IMG/VR virus record: IMGVR_UViG_3300021185_000221
Coordinates: 1-29,031 of that record
Strand: one strand, 5' to 3'
From: a virus
DNA length: 29,031 bases
Below, in pieces: positions 7,423 through 13,915 of the stretch. Under the pieces are notes generated by a model. The model did not search any database and had not been told where the DNA came from. It was given only the letters and a program-made list of their open reading frames with translations. Position numbers and translations under genes: made by a program. Positions within the stretch are counted from its first letter, which is position 1. Every line of letters begins with the position of its first letter.

Positions 7423-8081
7423 AACTTATTACTGAATTTAACGAAAACGAAACTCTACAGTGTATCGTAGAGAAGAAAGAGAATGGCGAAAAGAACTACG
7501 TCATCGAAGGCGTTTTCGCACAGGCAGATAAGAAGAATAGAAACGGACGTGTCTACCCCAAACCAATTATGGAGAAGGCGGTAGGTAAGTACGTAAAAGA
7601 ACAAGTATCTAAGAAACGGGCAGTAGGGGAACTAAACCACCCCGAAGGGCCGACAGTTAACTTAGACAAAGTTTCACACCTCATCACAGACCTCAAGTTT
7701 GAGGGAAATGATGTGGTTGGAAAGGCACAAATATTGGATACTCCAATGGGTAAGATTGTTAAAGGTCTTCTTGAAGGTGGTGTTCAACTAGGAGTGTCAA
7801 CTCGTGGTATGGGTAGTCTTGAGAACCGAAACGGCGCAATGGTCGTCAAAGATGACTTTATTCTTAGTACGATTGACATCGTACAAGACCCAAGTGCACC
7901 AGAAGCATTTGTTAATGGTATTATGGAAGGTGTTGACTGGGTCTGGAATAACGGTGTTTTGTGTCCTCAAGTAATTGAAAAAATGGAGACTGAAATTAAA
8001 ACTGCTCCGAAAACTGTCTTATATGAGACAAGTGTTCGAGAGTTCAAAAATTTCCTCTCGTTAATCAAATCTAGTATGTAA
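7419..8081 (+). CDS. 21: Prohead maturation protease gp21
   Basis: 220 residues (T4 gp21 is 212). It is a serine protease of the herpesvirus-assemblin-like fold used by T4-like phages. Visible landmarks are KNRNGRVYPKPIMEKAV (39-55), the catalytic histidine in GELNHPEGP (H74) and the catalytic serine in LGVSTRGMGSL (S127), then STIDIVQDPSAPEAFV. It acts inside the prohead, cutting gp22, gp23, gp67 and internal proteins after L/I-x-E. Its own N terminus contains LITE, which matches that rule and may be an autocleavage site. It overlaps the preceding small gene by four bases (ATGA) and is followed by gp22. Confidence 0.96.
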   Translation: MKLITEFNENETLQCIVEKKENGEKNYVIEGVFAQADKKNRNGRVYPKPIMEKAVGKYVKEQVSKKRAVGELNHPEGPTVNLDKVSHLITDLKFEGNDVVGKAQILDTPMGKIVKGLLEGGVQLGVSTRGMGSLENRNGAMVVKDDFILSTIDIVQDPSAPEAFVNGIMEGVDWVWNNGVLCPQVIEKMETEIKTAPKTVLYETSVREFKNFLSLIKSSM

Positions 8082-8091
8082 GGAGTCAATT

Positions 8092-9117
8092 ATGACTGAA
8101 GAAAGTAAAGTCGAAGTTGAACTTCACGATGAAGAAATTAACGACATTGTGGAAGAAACTCTCGAAGAGACAGCAGGTGGTGAAGAAGAAGATTCTATCA
8201 CATCTGTTGATAAAGCTGCGAAAGCAGTAAAAAAATCTCCTGTTCCAAAAACAAAGGCGGGAATGATTAGTGCTATGAACAACATGCTTGTAAAATCTAA
8301 TAAAGCAGATATACAAGCGGCATACGAAAAAGTATGCGGTGTTGAAGAATCAGTAGATATGGATGAAGTTGACGCAATCGTGGAAACACAGATTGATACT
8401 ACTGCTGAAATTGATGCATTGGTCGAGTCTGAAGCAACACTCAGTGATGAGTTTAAAGCTAAAACCGCAGTAATTTTTGAATCTGCTGTTAAATCTAAAT
8501 TGTCAGAAGAAGTTGATCGTTTAGAAGCACAGTACAAGGAAGAATTGGCAGAAGAAGTATCTTCTACTAAGGCAGACCTTGTGGAGAAGGTAGACAGTTA
8601 CCTGAACTATGTAGTTGAATCTTGGATGGAAAGTAATCAAGTAGCAATCCATAACGGTCTCCGTACCGAAATTGCTGAAACTTTCATGGACAAAATGAAA
8701 GACCTGTTCACAGAGTCTTACATTGATGTACCTGAGTCTAAGGTAGACCTAGTTGACGAACTTGCTGAGTCTGTTGAAGAGTTAGAAACTAAACTCAACG
8801 AAAGCACTCAAAGAGTTATCGATACTACTTGTGAATTGGAAGCATATAAACGTGACTCGATCATTCGTGAATCATCACGCGATCTTGCTGAAACACAAGT
8901 AGAAAAACTGAAGTCACTCGTAGAAGACATCGACTTTGAAGACGAAGATCAATTTGCTTCAAAAGTACGAACTGTTGTCGAGTCATACTTCACCAAAGAA
9001 ATCGCAAGTAGTGAAGAAGTAGAACAAATTGTAGAAGATGCTGACAGTACTGTCGAAGTATCATCTGTGATGGAAGGTTACCTCTCTGCTATTCGCAAAA
9101 CAACACCTAAATATTAA
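8092..9117 (+). CDS. 22: Prohead scaffold (core) protein gp22
   Basis: 341 residues (T4 gp22 is 269), very rich in E, D, S and K and predicted to be mostly coiled coil, with long heptad-like stretches at about 140-180 and 220-250 (for example VDELAESVEELETKLNES). It lies between protease gp21 and capsid gp23 exactly as in T4. The scaffold core organises gp23 assembly and is then cut to small peptides by gp21; many (V/I/L)-x-E triplets are present. A basic segment near 42-60 (KAAKAVKKSPVPKTKAGM) stands out in an otherwise acidic chain. A strong ribosome site (TAAGGAG) lies 9 bases before the ATG. Sequence conservation in this family is low; position and composition carry the call. Confidence 0.88.
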   Translation: MTEESKVEVELHDEEINDIVEETLEETAGGEEEDSITSVDKAAKAVKKSPVPKTKAGMISAMNNMLVKSNKADIQAAYEKVCGVEESVDMDEVDAIVETQIDTTAEIDALVESEATLSDEFKAKTAVIFESAVKSKLSEEVDRLEAQYKEELAEEVSSTKADLVEKVDSYLNYVVESWMESNQVAIHNGLRTEIAETFMDKMKDLFTESYIDVPESKVDLVDELAESVEELETKLNESTQRVIDTTCELEAYKRDSIIRESSRDLAETQVEKLKSLVEDIDFEDEDQFASKVRTVVESYFTKEIASSEEVEQIVEDADSTVEVSSVMEGYLSAIRKTTPKY

Positions 9118-9132
9118 TCAAGGAAAATTAAA

Positions 9133-10446
9133 ATGCAATCTTACGATAGTTTAATGGAAAAGTGGGCACCAGTCCTGAACGAAGAGTCTGCCGGTAAAAT
9201 CACCGACAATCACAGACGTTCTGTAACTGCCGCAATCCTAGAAAACCAAGAAAAAGCAATCATGGAGCAGTCTGCTCAAGAGAGTGGTTTCTTGTCCGAA
9301 AATGCCGCGGCACCTGCGAACAGCACTGGTTCCGTAAACAACTTTAACCCCGTTCTTATCTCTTTGGTAAGACGCGCAATGCCTAACCTCATCGCATATG
9401 ATGTGTGTGGTGTTCAACCTATGAATGGCCCAACTGGTCTCATCTTTGCGATGAAGTCACGTTATCAGGGTGGTTCTACTTCAAACCGTGAAGCACTTGT
9501 CAACGAAGCAGAGACTCGTTTCTCTGGTGACAGTTCTGGTACTCACGATTCAGACAATGCTTCTGGTTGGAATGGTATTGATTCCGAAGGTGCTCGTCTG
9601 ACTTCACTTGCCGCAGGTGGTATGCCTACTGCTGATGCTGAAGCACTTGGAGCAACTGGTGGTTCTTCTTTCAACGAGATGGGTTTCACAATCGAACGTC
9701 AGACTGTTACTGCTAAGAGTCGTGCTCTTAAAGCAGAATACACTCTGGAACTTGCTCAAGACCTTAAAGCAATCCACGGTCTGGACGCAGAAACTGAGTT
9801 GGCAAACATTTTGTCTACTGAGATTCTTGCTGAAATCAACCGCGAAGTAATTCGTACTATCAACAGTCAAGCAAAGACTGGTGCTCAACAGGCAAACGTA
9901 ACTGCCAAGGGTATCTTCAACATGTCTTCTGACACTGATGGTCGTTGGTCTGCTGAGAAGTTCAAAGGTCTGGGTGTACAGATTGATCGTGAGTGTAACA
10001 CTATTGCTAAAGAAACGCGTCGTGGTAAAGGTAACGTAGTAATCTGTTCTTCAGATGTTGCTACTGCTCTTGCCGCTGCCGGTACTTTGGACTATAGTCC
10101 TGCTCTGTCTAACAACCTTCAGGTTGATGACACTGGCAACACTTTCGCAGGTCTTCTGAATGGTCGTATCCGTGTATACATCGATCCATATGCCAACACT
10201 GACTATGTAACTGTTGGTTATAAGGGTCAGAACCCATATGACAGTGGTGTATTCTACTGCCCATATGTACCATTACAGATGGTTAAAGCAGTTGGTGAAG
10301 ATGACTTCCAACCACGTATCGGGTTCAAAACTCGTTACGGAATGGCGTCTAACCCATTTGTTGGTTCTACTCCTTCTGACGGTCTTGCTACTGCTAAGAC
10401 TAACCAGTACTACCGCATCTTCAAGGTGACTAACATCTTGACCTAA
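9133..10446 (+). CDS. 23: Major capsid protein gp23
   Basis: 437 residues (T4 gp23 is 521), HK97 fold. Diagnostic segments are VRRAMPNLIAYDVCGVQPMN (about 75-94; T4 has VRRAIPNLIAFDICGVQPMN), WNEMGFTIERQTVTAKSRALKAEY-type core with ELAQDLKAIHGLDAE, and GFKTRYGMASNPF near the C terminus. The propeptide likely ends after GFLSE (E56), an L-S-E site for gp21 that corresponds to T4 E65. The N terminus MQSYDSLMEKW also resembles the targeting motif of internal proteins. The reduced length comes from a shorter region between the N-terminal arm and the E-loop side. A twin hairpin terminator follows. Gene 24 (vertex protein) does not follow, as in cyanophages. Confidence 0.98.
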   Translation: MQSYDSLMEKWAPVLNEESAGKITDNHRRSVTAAILENQEKAIMEQSAQESGFLSENAAAPANSTGSVNNFNPVLISLVRRAMPNLIAYDVCGVQPMNGPTGLIFAMKSRYQGGSTSNREALVNEAETRFSGDSSGTHDSDNASGWNGIDSEGARLTSLAAGGMPTADAEALGATGGSSFNEMGFTIERQTVTAKSRALKAEYTLELAQDLKAIHGLDAETELANILSTEILAEINREVIRTINSQAKTGAQQANVTAKGIFNMSSDTDGRWSAEKFKGLGVQIDRECNTIAKETRRGKGNVVICSSDVATALAAAGTLDYSPALSNNLQVDDTGNTFAGLLNGRIRVYIDPYANTDYVTVGYKGQNPYDSGVFYCPYVPLQMVKAVGEDDFQPRIGFKTRYGMASNPFVGSTPSDGLATAKTNQYYRIFKVTNILT

Positions 10447-10466
10447 GATTAGGTATAAAAATAAGA

Positions 10467-10480
10467 GTAGGGTAACCTAC
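10467..10480 (+). promoter_or_regulatory. Small GTAA-tetraloop hairpin after gp23
   Basis: GTAGG and CCTAC pair around a GTAA loop (a GNRA tetraloop in RNA). It lies 20 bases behind the gp23 stop and just before the main terminator. It may protect the gp23 message end. Confidence 0.45.
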
Positions 10481-10488
10481 CACTTTTT

Positions 10489-10516
10489 AAGGGACTCTTC
10501 GGAGTCCCTTTTTTTA
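10489..10516 (+). terminator. Rho-independent terminator of the head gene cluster
   Basis: Nine-pair perfect stem, AAGGGACTC (10489-10497) and GAGTCCCTT (10502-10510), closed by a C(TTCG)G tetraloop and followed by a T-run. This is a textbook intrinsic terminator behind the most highly expressed late gene. Confidence 0.92.
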
Positions 10517-10520
10517 TTTG

Positions 10521-10528
10521 TATAAATA
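10521..10528 (+). promoter_or_regulatory. T4-type late promoter before the lipoprotein gene
   Basis: Exact TATAAATA, only a few bases behind the terminator T-run. T4 geometry puts +1 at 10534, the first base of a hairpin stem (GTTCA/TGAAC). Confidence 0.8.
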
Positions 10529-10533
10529 ACAGT

Positions 10534-10619
10534 GTTCACGATCTGAACAAAGAGTAGTAAAAGGGGATGCCCAGACTGGAGTGCCCAGATGGGTAAGCGT
10601 TCGGTATCTGGTTATCCAG
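10534..10619 (+). ncRNA. Folded leader with competing CCAG/CTGG hairpins
   Basis: From the predicted +1: a hairpin GTTCA(10534-10538)/TGAAC(10544-10548), then a segment with alternating CCAG and CTGG tetramers. CCAGAT (10585-10590) can pair with ATCTGG (10606-10611); CTGG (10608-10611) can instead pair with CCAG (10616-10619), and CTGG (10576-10579) with CCAG (10585-10588). These are mutually exclusive. It is unusually long and GC-rich for this genome and has no ORF. It is either a structured 5' leader of the lipoprotein message or a small RNA; inference from pairing only. Confidence 0.4.
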
Positions 10620-10644
10620 TAATCTAGAAAAACAGGAGAGTACT

Positions 10645-10854
10645 ATGCGTATTATTGCAATTGCGTTCGCATTAGTTTTGTCTGCATGTTCAACTGTCGA
10701 TGCAACCATTGACGGTACTGGTGGTGTTATTAAAGGTGTCGGTTCTGATGTCTTTGGTGTGACCGCAGGTGTATTGGATGTAACATCTAATCTTATTAAA
10801 GATGTTGCTGATAAGACGGGAACTGCCGCAACTAAACCAGAAGAAGCAGAGTAA
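10645..10854 (+). CDS. Small predicted lipoprotein
   Basis: 69 residues, start set by AGGAG 7 bases upstream. The N terminus has one basic residue, a hydrophobic h-region (IIAIAFALVL) and a lipobox LSAC, predicting signal peptidase II cleavage before Cys15. The mature part is short and glycine/valine/threonine-rich with an alternating pattern (VIKGVGSDVFGVTAGVLDV) resembling small bacterial entericidin-like lipoproteins, and ends acidic (KPEEAE). It would sit in the inner leaflet of the outer membrane or in the inner membrane. It has its own late promoter and structured leader, so it is made late. Possible roles are lysis (an Rz1-like spanin part would be expected to be proline-rich, which this is not) or superinfection exclusion; not known. 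Confidence 0.75.
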   Translation: MRIIAIAFALVLSACSTVDATIDGTGGVIKGVGSDVFGVTAGVLDVTSNLIKDVADKTGTAATKPEEAE

Positions 10855-10861
10855 CAAAACT

Positions 10862-10880
10862 AGGGGACAGGAAGTCCCCT
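10862..10880 (+). terminator. Stem-loop after the lipoprotein gene
   Basis: AGGGGAC (10862-10868) and GTCCCCT (10874-10880) form a perfect 7-pair stem with a 5-nt loop, 8 bases after the stop codon. It is followed by a C-rich tract, not a T-run, so intrinsic termination is uncertain; it may stabilise the 3' end. Confidence 0.5.
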
Positions 10881-10885
10881 CATAC

Positions 10886-10904
10886 CACCCATCCCCCTCC
10901 CCCC
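10886..10904. other. C-rich tract (G-rich on the minus strand)
   Basis: Runs of 3, 5 and 6 C separated by one or two bases (10888-10890, 10893-10897, 10899-10904). It is strikingly out of character with the surrounding AT-rich DNA. The minus strand could form a G-quadruplex, at least with two tetrads. No gene overlaps it. Confidence 0.45.
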
Positions 10905-10945
10905 ATAAAATATCTAATTTATTTCACTTATTTTGAAAATAATCC

Positions 10946-10975
10946 TTGACAAAAGATGTACCAGAATGTTATAAT
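10946..10975 (+). promoter_or_regulatory. Early promoter, module copy A
   Basis: TTGACA (10946-10951), 18-nt spacer, TATAAT (10970-10975) preceded by TGT (extended -10). The -10 box and the following ACTTGTATTGAGAATGAG are shared with copies B and C. It drives the gene at 11011. Confidence 0.8.
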
Positions 10976-11010
10976 ACTTGTATTGAGAATGAGAACTGAG
11001 AGAGTAAATT

Positions 11011-11310
11011 ATGATTATATTTGAAAATGACTATGTAAGACTGACCGAAGAATCGCACTGGTTGCGTGTTGAAGAGATCATCTTTGTTGATGCCGATCCT
11101 GCTAATAACAGACTGCGACTGTCTGATGATTACATAGTCCCTGCTCCTATTGAGAGATACATTGATGAGGTTCGTTCCGAGGATGAGCAGATGGAAGCAT
11201 ATGCTGATGAGGTTCGTGAACAAGAGGAACGGTCTGCTCCTACTGCTGATAAGTGGGAAGAGAATTACTATGCTGATGCCATCCACCACGCAGAAGCAAA
11301 TCAGTACTAA
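11011..11310 (+). CDS. Unknown acidic protein, first gene of the early cassette
   Basis: 99 residues, not recognised. It is acidic, with an N-terminal part likely rich in beta strands (MIIFENDYVRLTEESHWLRV, then EEIIFVDADP and RLSDDYIVPAP) and a helical, charged C-terminal part (about 50-99, rich in E, A, D and Y). No membrane segment or known motif. It follows early promoter copy A with a purine-rich ribosome site (GAGAGAG). Promoter type, small size and acidity fit an early host-takeover protein; that is inference. The next promoter module starts 13 bases after its stop. Confidence 0.72.
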   Translation: MIIFENDYVRLTEESHWLRVEEIIFVDADPANNRLRLSDDYIVPAPIERYIDEVRSEDEQMEAYADEVREQEERSAPTADKWEENYYADAIHHAEANQY

Positions 11311-11322
11311 GAAAGGTCTTCC

Positions 11323-11352
11323 TTATAACAAAACGGTATTAGACAAAACCTG
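11323..11352 (+). repeat. 30-bp exact direct repeat, first copy
   Basis: Identical over 30 bases to 11928-11957. It begins TTATAACAAAACGG and ends ACAAAACCTG, and it contains the -35 region of promoter copy B. It marks the front half of the repeated promoter module. Confidence 0.85.
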
Positions 11353-11368
11353 CTACGGATGCTATAAT
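11339..11368 (+). promoter_or_regulatory. Early promoter, module copy B
   Basis: TTAGAC (11339-11344), 18-nt spacer, TATAAT (11363-11368) with TGC in front (extended -10). The downstream sequence resembles copies A and C, with one or two extra bases and a G-to-T change. It drives 11404. Confidence 0.75.
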
Positions 11369-11403
11369 ACCCTTGTATTGATAATGAGAAAAGAGAGAAA
11401 AAT

Positions 11404-11736
11404 ATGACTGCATTTACTAAAGAAGACTTCACTTGGGACGGTATGTACTTGATGTACCGTGGTAGACACACTGAGTCTGTCAACATGGAGGTCGCAAGTC
11501 CTAACTGTCACCCATCATGGCATGGTTCACCCAAACCTGAGTTCATTGCCCGATTCAAGTATGGTTACAAACCTTGGAAGGCATGGGTCAACTTCCTAGT
11601 GAAAAATGTGACTGTTGAGAAGTATCTTGAATTGTCTTCTCACGATAACAAGTTTCACAGTGAGAAGTACGGTTACGAAGTTTGTGGTTCACCAGTGTTT
11701 GCGATGGAATCACTTGGTTACAAAGGTAAGAAATAA
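11404..11736 (+). CDS. Unknown protein of the early cassette
   Basis: 110 residues, not recognised. It is rich in aromatic residues, histidine and lysine (DFTWDGMYLMYRGRHTES; PNCHPSWHGSPKPEFIAR; YGYKPWKAWVNFL) and has two cysteines, C45-equivalent in PNCHPSWH and one near 92 in YEVCGSP. Composition suggests a compact globular protein, neutral to basic, without a membrane segment. It follows promoter copy B; the ribosome site is AGAGAG. Its stop overlaps the next ATG by one base (TAATG), so the two genes are probably translated together. Confidence 0.72.
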   Translation: MTAFTKEDFTWDGMYLMYRGRHTESVNMEVASPNCHPSWHGSPKPEFIARFKYGYKPWKAWVNFLVKNVTVEKYLELSSHDNKFHSEKYGYEVCGSPVFAMESLGYKGKK

Positions 11737-11933
11737 TGAATGATTATTTGAAAGAAGTTACAGAGTGGGATGACTTGGGATATAAGGTTCCGAGTCACAC
11801 CTACATTGTGAACAAGGCAACCCAATTAGTGGGTTACATCAAAGAGGGTACTACTGAGGAAATCATCTTCAAGAAACCCATGAAACAGTTTTCAAAGGCA
11901 CGAAGAAAGTTCTTAAAAGTCTCTCCGTTATAA
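11736..11933 (+). CDS. Unknown small basic protein of the early cassette
   Basis: 65 residues, not recognised. Visible features are SHTYIVNKATQLVGYIKEGT followed by a basic tail (KKPMKQFSKARRKFLKV), which could contact nucleic acid or RNA polymerase. It is coupled to the previous gene. The last codon and the TAA stop are supplied by the 30-bp repeat that opens promoter copy C, so the end of this protein was set by arrival of that repeat, or the repeat was fixed on it. Confidence 0.7.
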   Translation: MNDYLKEVTEWDDLGYKVPSHTYIVNKATQLVGYIKEGTTEEIIFKKPMKQFSKARRKFLKVSPL

Positions 11934-11957
11934 CAAAACGGTATTAGACAAAACCTG
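11928..11957 (+). repeat. 30-bp exact direct repeat, second copy
   Basis: Exact copy of 11323-11352, again carrying the -35 region of an early promoter (copy C). Its bases 4-6 form the stop codon of the gene at 11736. Confidence 0.85.
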
Positions 11958-11973
11958 TTGAATGTTGTATAAT
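11944..11973 (+). promoter_or_regulatory. Early promoter, module copy C
   Basis: TTAGAC (11944-11949), 18-nt spacer, TATAAT (11968-11973), followed by ACTTGTATTGAGAATGAG exactly as in copy A. It drives the four-gene run starting at 12000. Confidence 0.78.
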
Positions 11974-11999
11974 ACTTGTATTGAGAATGAGGAATGGTT

Positions 12000-12167
12000 A
12001 TGAGAATTATTGAAGTGAATATCAACGAAGTCAGAAACTTCCGTGCGGGTTTCGAGTTAGTCGAATACGAGAACGGTACTGACCCAATGGACGGTTTTGT
12101 CCTGTTAGGTTTTGACGAAGTCGGTCAGTTTTGTAAAGACCCCAAATACGCATTTATCGGAGAGTAA
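12000..12167 (+). CDS. Unknown 55-residue protein
   Basis: A short gene with ATG at 12000, 20-odd bases behind promoter copy C, with GAGGA 7 bases upstream. The product is acidic (MRIIEVNINEVRNFRAGFEL; VEYENGTDPMDGF; DEVGQFCKDP) and probably a small alpha/beta domain. Not recognised. The stop is followed at once by the next ATG (TAATATG), and that gene's ribosome site lies inside this one. Position, ribosome site and tight packing support it as real. Confidence 0.65.
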   Translation: MRIIEVNINEVRNFRAGFELVEYENGTDPMDGFVLLGFDEVGQFCKDPKYAFIGE

Positions 12168-12168
12168 T

Positions 12169-12546
12169 ATGAAGATTGTAATCCACACACAATATCGTGA
12201 GAACTATGGTGCCCATGACTGGGATGGTACTGGGGAATGCCCACAGTACTGGAAGTGCAAGGGTGGGTCTACCTATGTGGTAGAGGGTGTATCCGTTGAG
12301 GATGCACAATCCGAGGGGTACTATGATACCCTGTTCGACCTCGTGTCGAAAAGCAACGAGTACCTCCAAGAGTATGTTCTTGGTTCCGACCTCGTTGATG
12401 AAGCAGACTTCAAGGAGTCTGACATCTGTGAACACTGGGAACGTCCAGTGTACATCAAGGTTGAGGGTGACAAGTATGTTGCTTCTCAAGCACATTATAT
12501 GGAGGGACGACCTCCCGTAACTTGGGAATTAGGAGAACAAGTATGA
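12169..12546 (+). CDS. Conserved phage protein of unknown function
   Basis: 125 residues from ATG 12169. A longer frame from 12112 exists but overlaps the previous gene, and GGAGAG lies just before 12169, so the shorter start is chosen. It begins MKIVIHTQYRENYGAHDWDG and continues with a short C-x-YWKCKGGS segment and ...YVVEGVSVEDA; I recognise this N terminus as recurring in small proteins of T4-like and other phages, without known function. The C-terminal part (HWERPVYIKVEGDKY, MEGRPPVTWE) looks like strands. Two cysteines flank the YW motif. It ends in an ATGA overlap with the next gene. Confidence 0.78.
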   Translation: MKIVIHTQYRENYGAHDWDGTGECPQYWKCKGGSTYVVEGVSVEDAQSEGYYDTLFDLVSKSNEYLQEYVLGSDLVDEADFKESDICEHWERPVYIKVEGDKYVASQAHYMEGRPPVTWELGEQV

Positions 12547-12737
12547 AGTATGAAGTAAGGTTAGCAAATCAGGGTCGTGAGTGCTTGACTTGGTATACAT
12601 TTGATACCCCAAAAGAAGCAGTCAAGTTCGTACTGAAGGAACTTCACGAGGTTGGGTTTACTGTGTTTGGTAAGACCTACGAAGAGAAGTTTGAAGAGAT
12701 CGTTTGGGTCGGTAAAGGGAGAACTGTCAATGTATGA
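12543..12737 (+). CDS. Unknown small protein
   Basis: 64 residues from ATG 12543, with AGGAGA well placed upstream; an in-frame upstream start at 12522 is inside the preceding gene and lacks support. It begins MKYEVRLANQGRECLTWYTF, then a helix (KEAVKFVLKELHEVGF) and a strand (YEEKFEEIVWVGKGRTVNV): a plausible small beta-alpha-beta fold. Not recognised. It overlaps its neighbours by 4 and 8 bases. Confidence 0.68.
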   Translation: MKYEVRLANQGRECLTWYTFDTPKEAVKFVLKELHEVGFTVFGKTYEEKFEEIVWVGKGRTVNV

Positions 12738-12867
12738 TTATGCCCGATTGATCCAAAACGCAAAGGGTGCTCGTTCTCGTACAGGTTCCGAGTGGGGTAA
12801 AAAATACTGGTCTACTGTTATCCAGAAACTTCTGGTAAATATGCGTGAACAGGAAACTATACATTAA
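12730..12867 (+). CDS. Unknown 45-residue basic protein
   Basis: Starts at ATG 12730 (ribosome site AGGGAGA), overlapping the previous gene by 8 bases; the longer in-frame opening from 12652 is not supported. The product is basic and helical (MYDYARLIQNAKGARSRTGS, EWGKKYWSTVIQKLLVNM). Not recognised. It is the last gene of the early cassette; a late promoter follows 7 bases after the stop. Confidence 0.62.
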   Translation: MYDYARLIQNAKGARSRTGSEWGKKYWSTVIQKLLVNMREQETIH

Positions 12868-12873
12868 ATCTCT

Positions 12874-12881
12874 TATAAATA
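12874..12881 (+). promoter_or_regulatory. T4-type late promoter before the second tube gene
   Basis: Exact TATAAATA with predicted +1 near 12887 and a ribosome site (AGAGG) before ATG 12905. It separates the early cassette from a late tail gene. Confidence 0.82.
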
Positions 12882-12904
12882 GAAGTATAATATAAGAGGT
12901 CTTT

Positions 12905-13432
12905 ATGCCAGTACAAAGTAGTATTCAAGTTTCCGATGCGGAACTGACAACCAATCTAAACTACCTGCAACCCACGGGTTTTAAGTTAGTCATGGACAGA
13001 ACAAAGTATCCCAATATGGAGTACTTTGTTCAAGCAGTATCTCATCCCGGTGCGTCTGTCGCACCACTGGAATTACCTGTCCGAAGAATCACATCTGTCC
13101 CCTTGGCAGGAGACAAGATCACATTCACCGAGGTAAACTTTACAATCATTCTTGACGAGAACATGACATCCTATACAGAGATGATGGATTGGTTAAATCG
13201 AATAGTTAATGATGGGCAAGTATCTTCTGCTGAACGGGGTTCTAAATTCCCAACCTATGCTGACATCACACTTCATGTATTGTCAAGTCATAACAACACC
13301 ACCAAGAAGATCGTGTACAGAGATTGCGTACCTACCTCACTTGGTAATATTGAATTCACTTCCACAACAGGAGATGTGAACTATCTGACATTTGATGCGT
13401 CATTTAGGTTCTCTCAATTCGAGATAATTTAA
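12905..13432 (+). CDS. Tail-tube-fold protein (gp19-like)
   Basis: 175 residues, the same length as gp19 at 4388 but only distantly similar. The layout is that of the tube family: GFKLVMDRTKYPNMEYFVQA (about 26-45), LPVRRITSVPLAGDKITFTE (58-77), FTIILDENMTSYTEMMDWLN and a C-terminal NYLTFDASFRFSQFEII strand. T4-like phages encode other proteins with this fold at the tube base (gp48, gp54), and marine relatives often carry an extra gp19-like protein; which of these roles applies is not clear. It has its own late promoter, as expected for a virion protein, though it lies far from the other tail genes and next to uvsY. Confidence 0.72.
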   Translation: MPVQSSIQVSDAELTTNLNYLQPTGFKLVMDRTKYPNMEYFVQAVSHPGASVAPLELPVRRITSVPLAGDKITFTEVNFTIILDENMTSYTEMMDWLNRIVNDGQVSSAERGSKFPTYADITLHVLSSHNNTTKKIVYRDCVPTSLGNIEFTSTTGDVNYLTFDASFRFSQFEII

Positions 13433-13465
13433 CCCTATATAATTTTACAGTATGGAGAATATATT

Positions 13466-13915
13466 ATGATAGACCTAGAAAGTATTCTAGCAGAGTGGAG
13501 AGAAGACTCCGAAATTTCTAAACACCAACTAGACGAAACCTCTCGTGTGACACCTGCGTTACACGCAAAGTATCTGGAGTATCTCTCGTTGACCAAACTG
13601 CGTCTGAAGCAGTCTGAGTTCAAACAGAAGATTCTACTCAAAGAAAAGTACCTCTACTACGAGGGTAAGATGTCCAAGGAGGACATTGAGACTCGTGGGT
13701 GGGCATATGATCCATACGAGGGTCTCAGTGCCACCACCAAGAACTTCAAAGAATATTATTACGACTCCGATAAGGAGATACAAGAGTCTGAGATGAAAAT
13801 CCAGTACCTTAAAACTCTGATAGATACTCTTACGGAAATTGTTAATAATCTAAACTGGAGGCACCAGACAATCGGAAATATGATTAGATGGAGGTCTTTC
13901 GAGGCAGGACAATAA
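13466..13915 (+). CDS. uvsY: Recombination mediator UvsY
   Basis: 149 residues (T4 UvsY is 137). It matches T4 UvsY in architecture: an N-terminal LESILAEWREDSEI helix, KYLEYLSLTKLRLKQSEFK, a LLKEKYLYYEGKMS segment equal to T4 ALKARLDYYSGRG, and the signature C terminus MIRWRSFEAGQ (T4 MRAFEAGK). UvsY loads the UvsX recombinase onto gp32-coated single-stranded DNA in recombination-dependent replication. The neighbour uvsW is also as in T4. The ribosome site GGAG is 9 bases before the ATG. No clear promoter of its own is visible; read-through from the upstream late or early promoters is likely. Confidence 0.93.
   Translation: MIDLESILAEWREDSEISKHQLDETSRVTPALHAKYLEYLSLTKLRLKQSEFKQKILLKEKYLYYEGKMSKEDIETRGWAYDPYEGLSATTKNFKEYYYDSDKEIQESEMKIQYLKTLIDTLTEIVNNLNWRHQTIGNMIRWRSFEAGQ

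Noticed and set aside
12112-12168. N-terminal extension of the gene at 12169
   Set aside because: It overlaps a well-supported gene in another frame, and the ribosome site fits ATG 12169.
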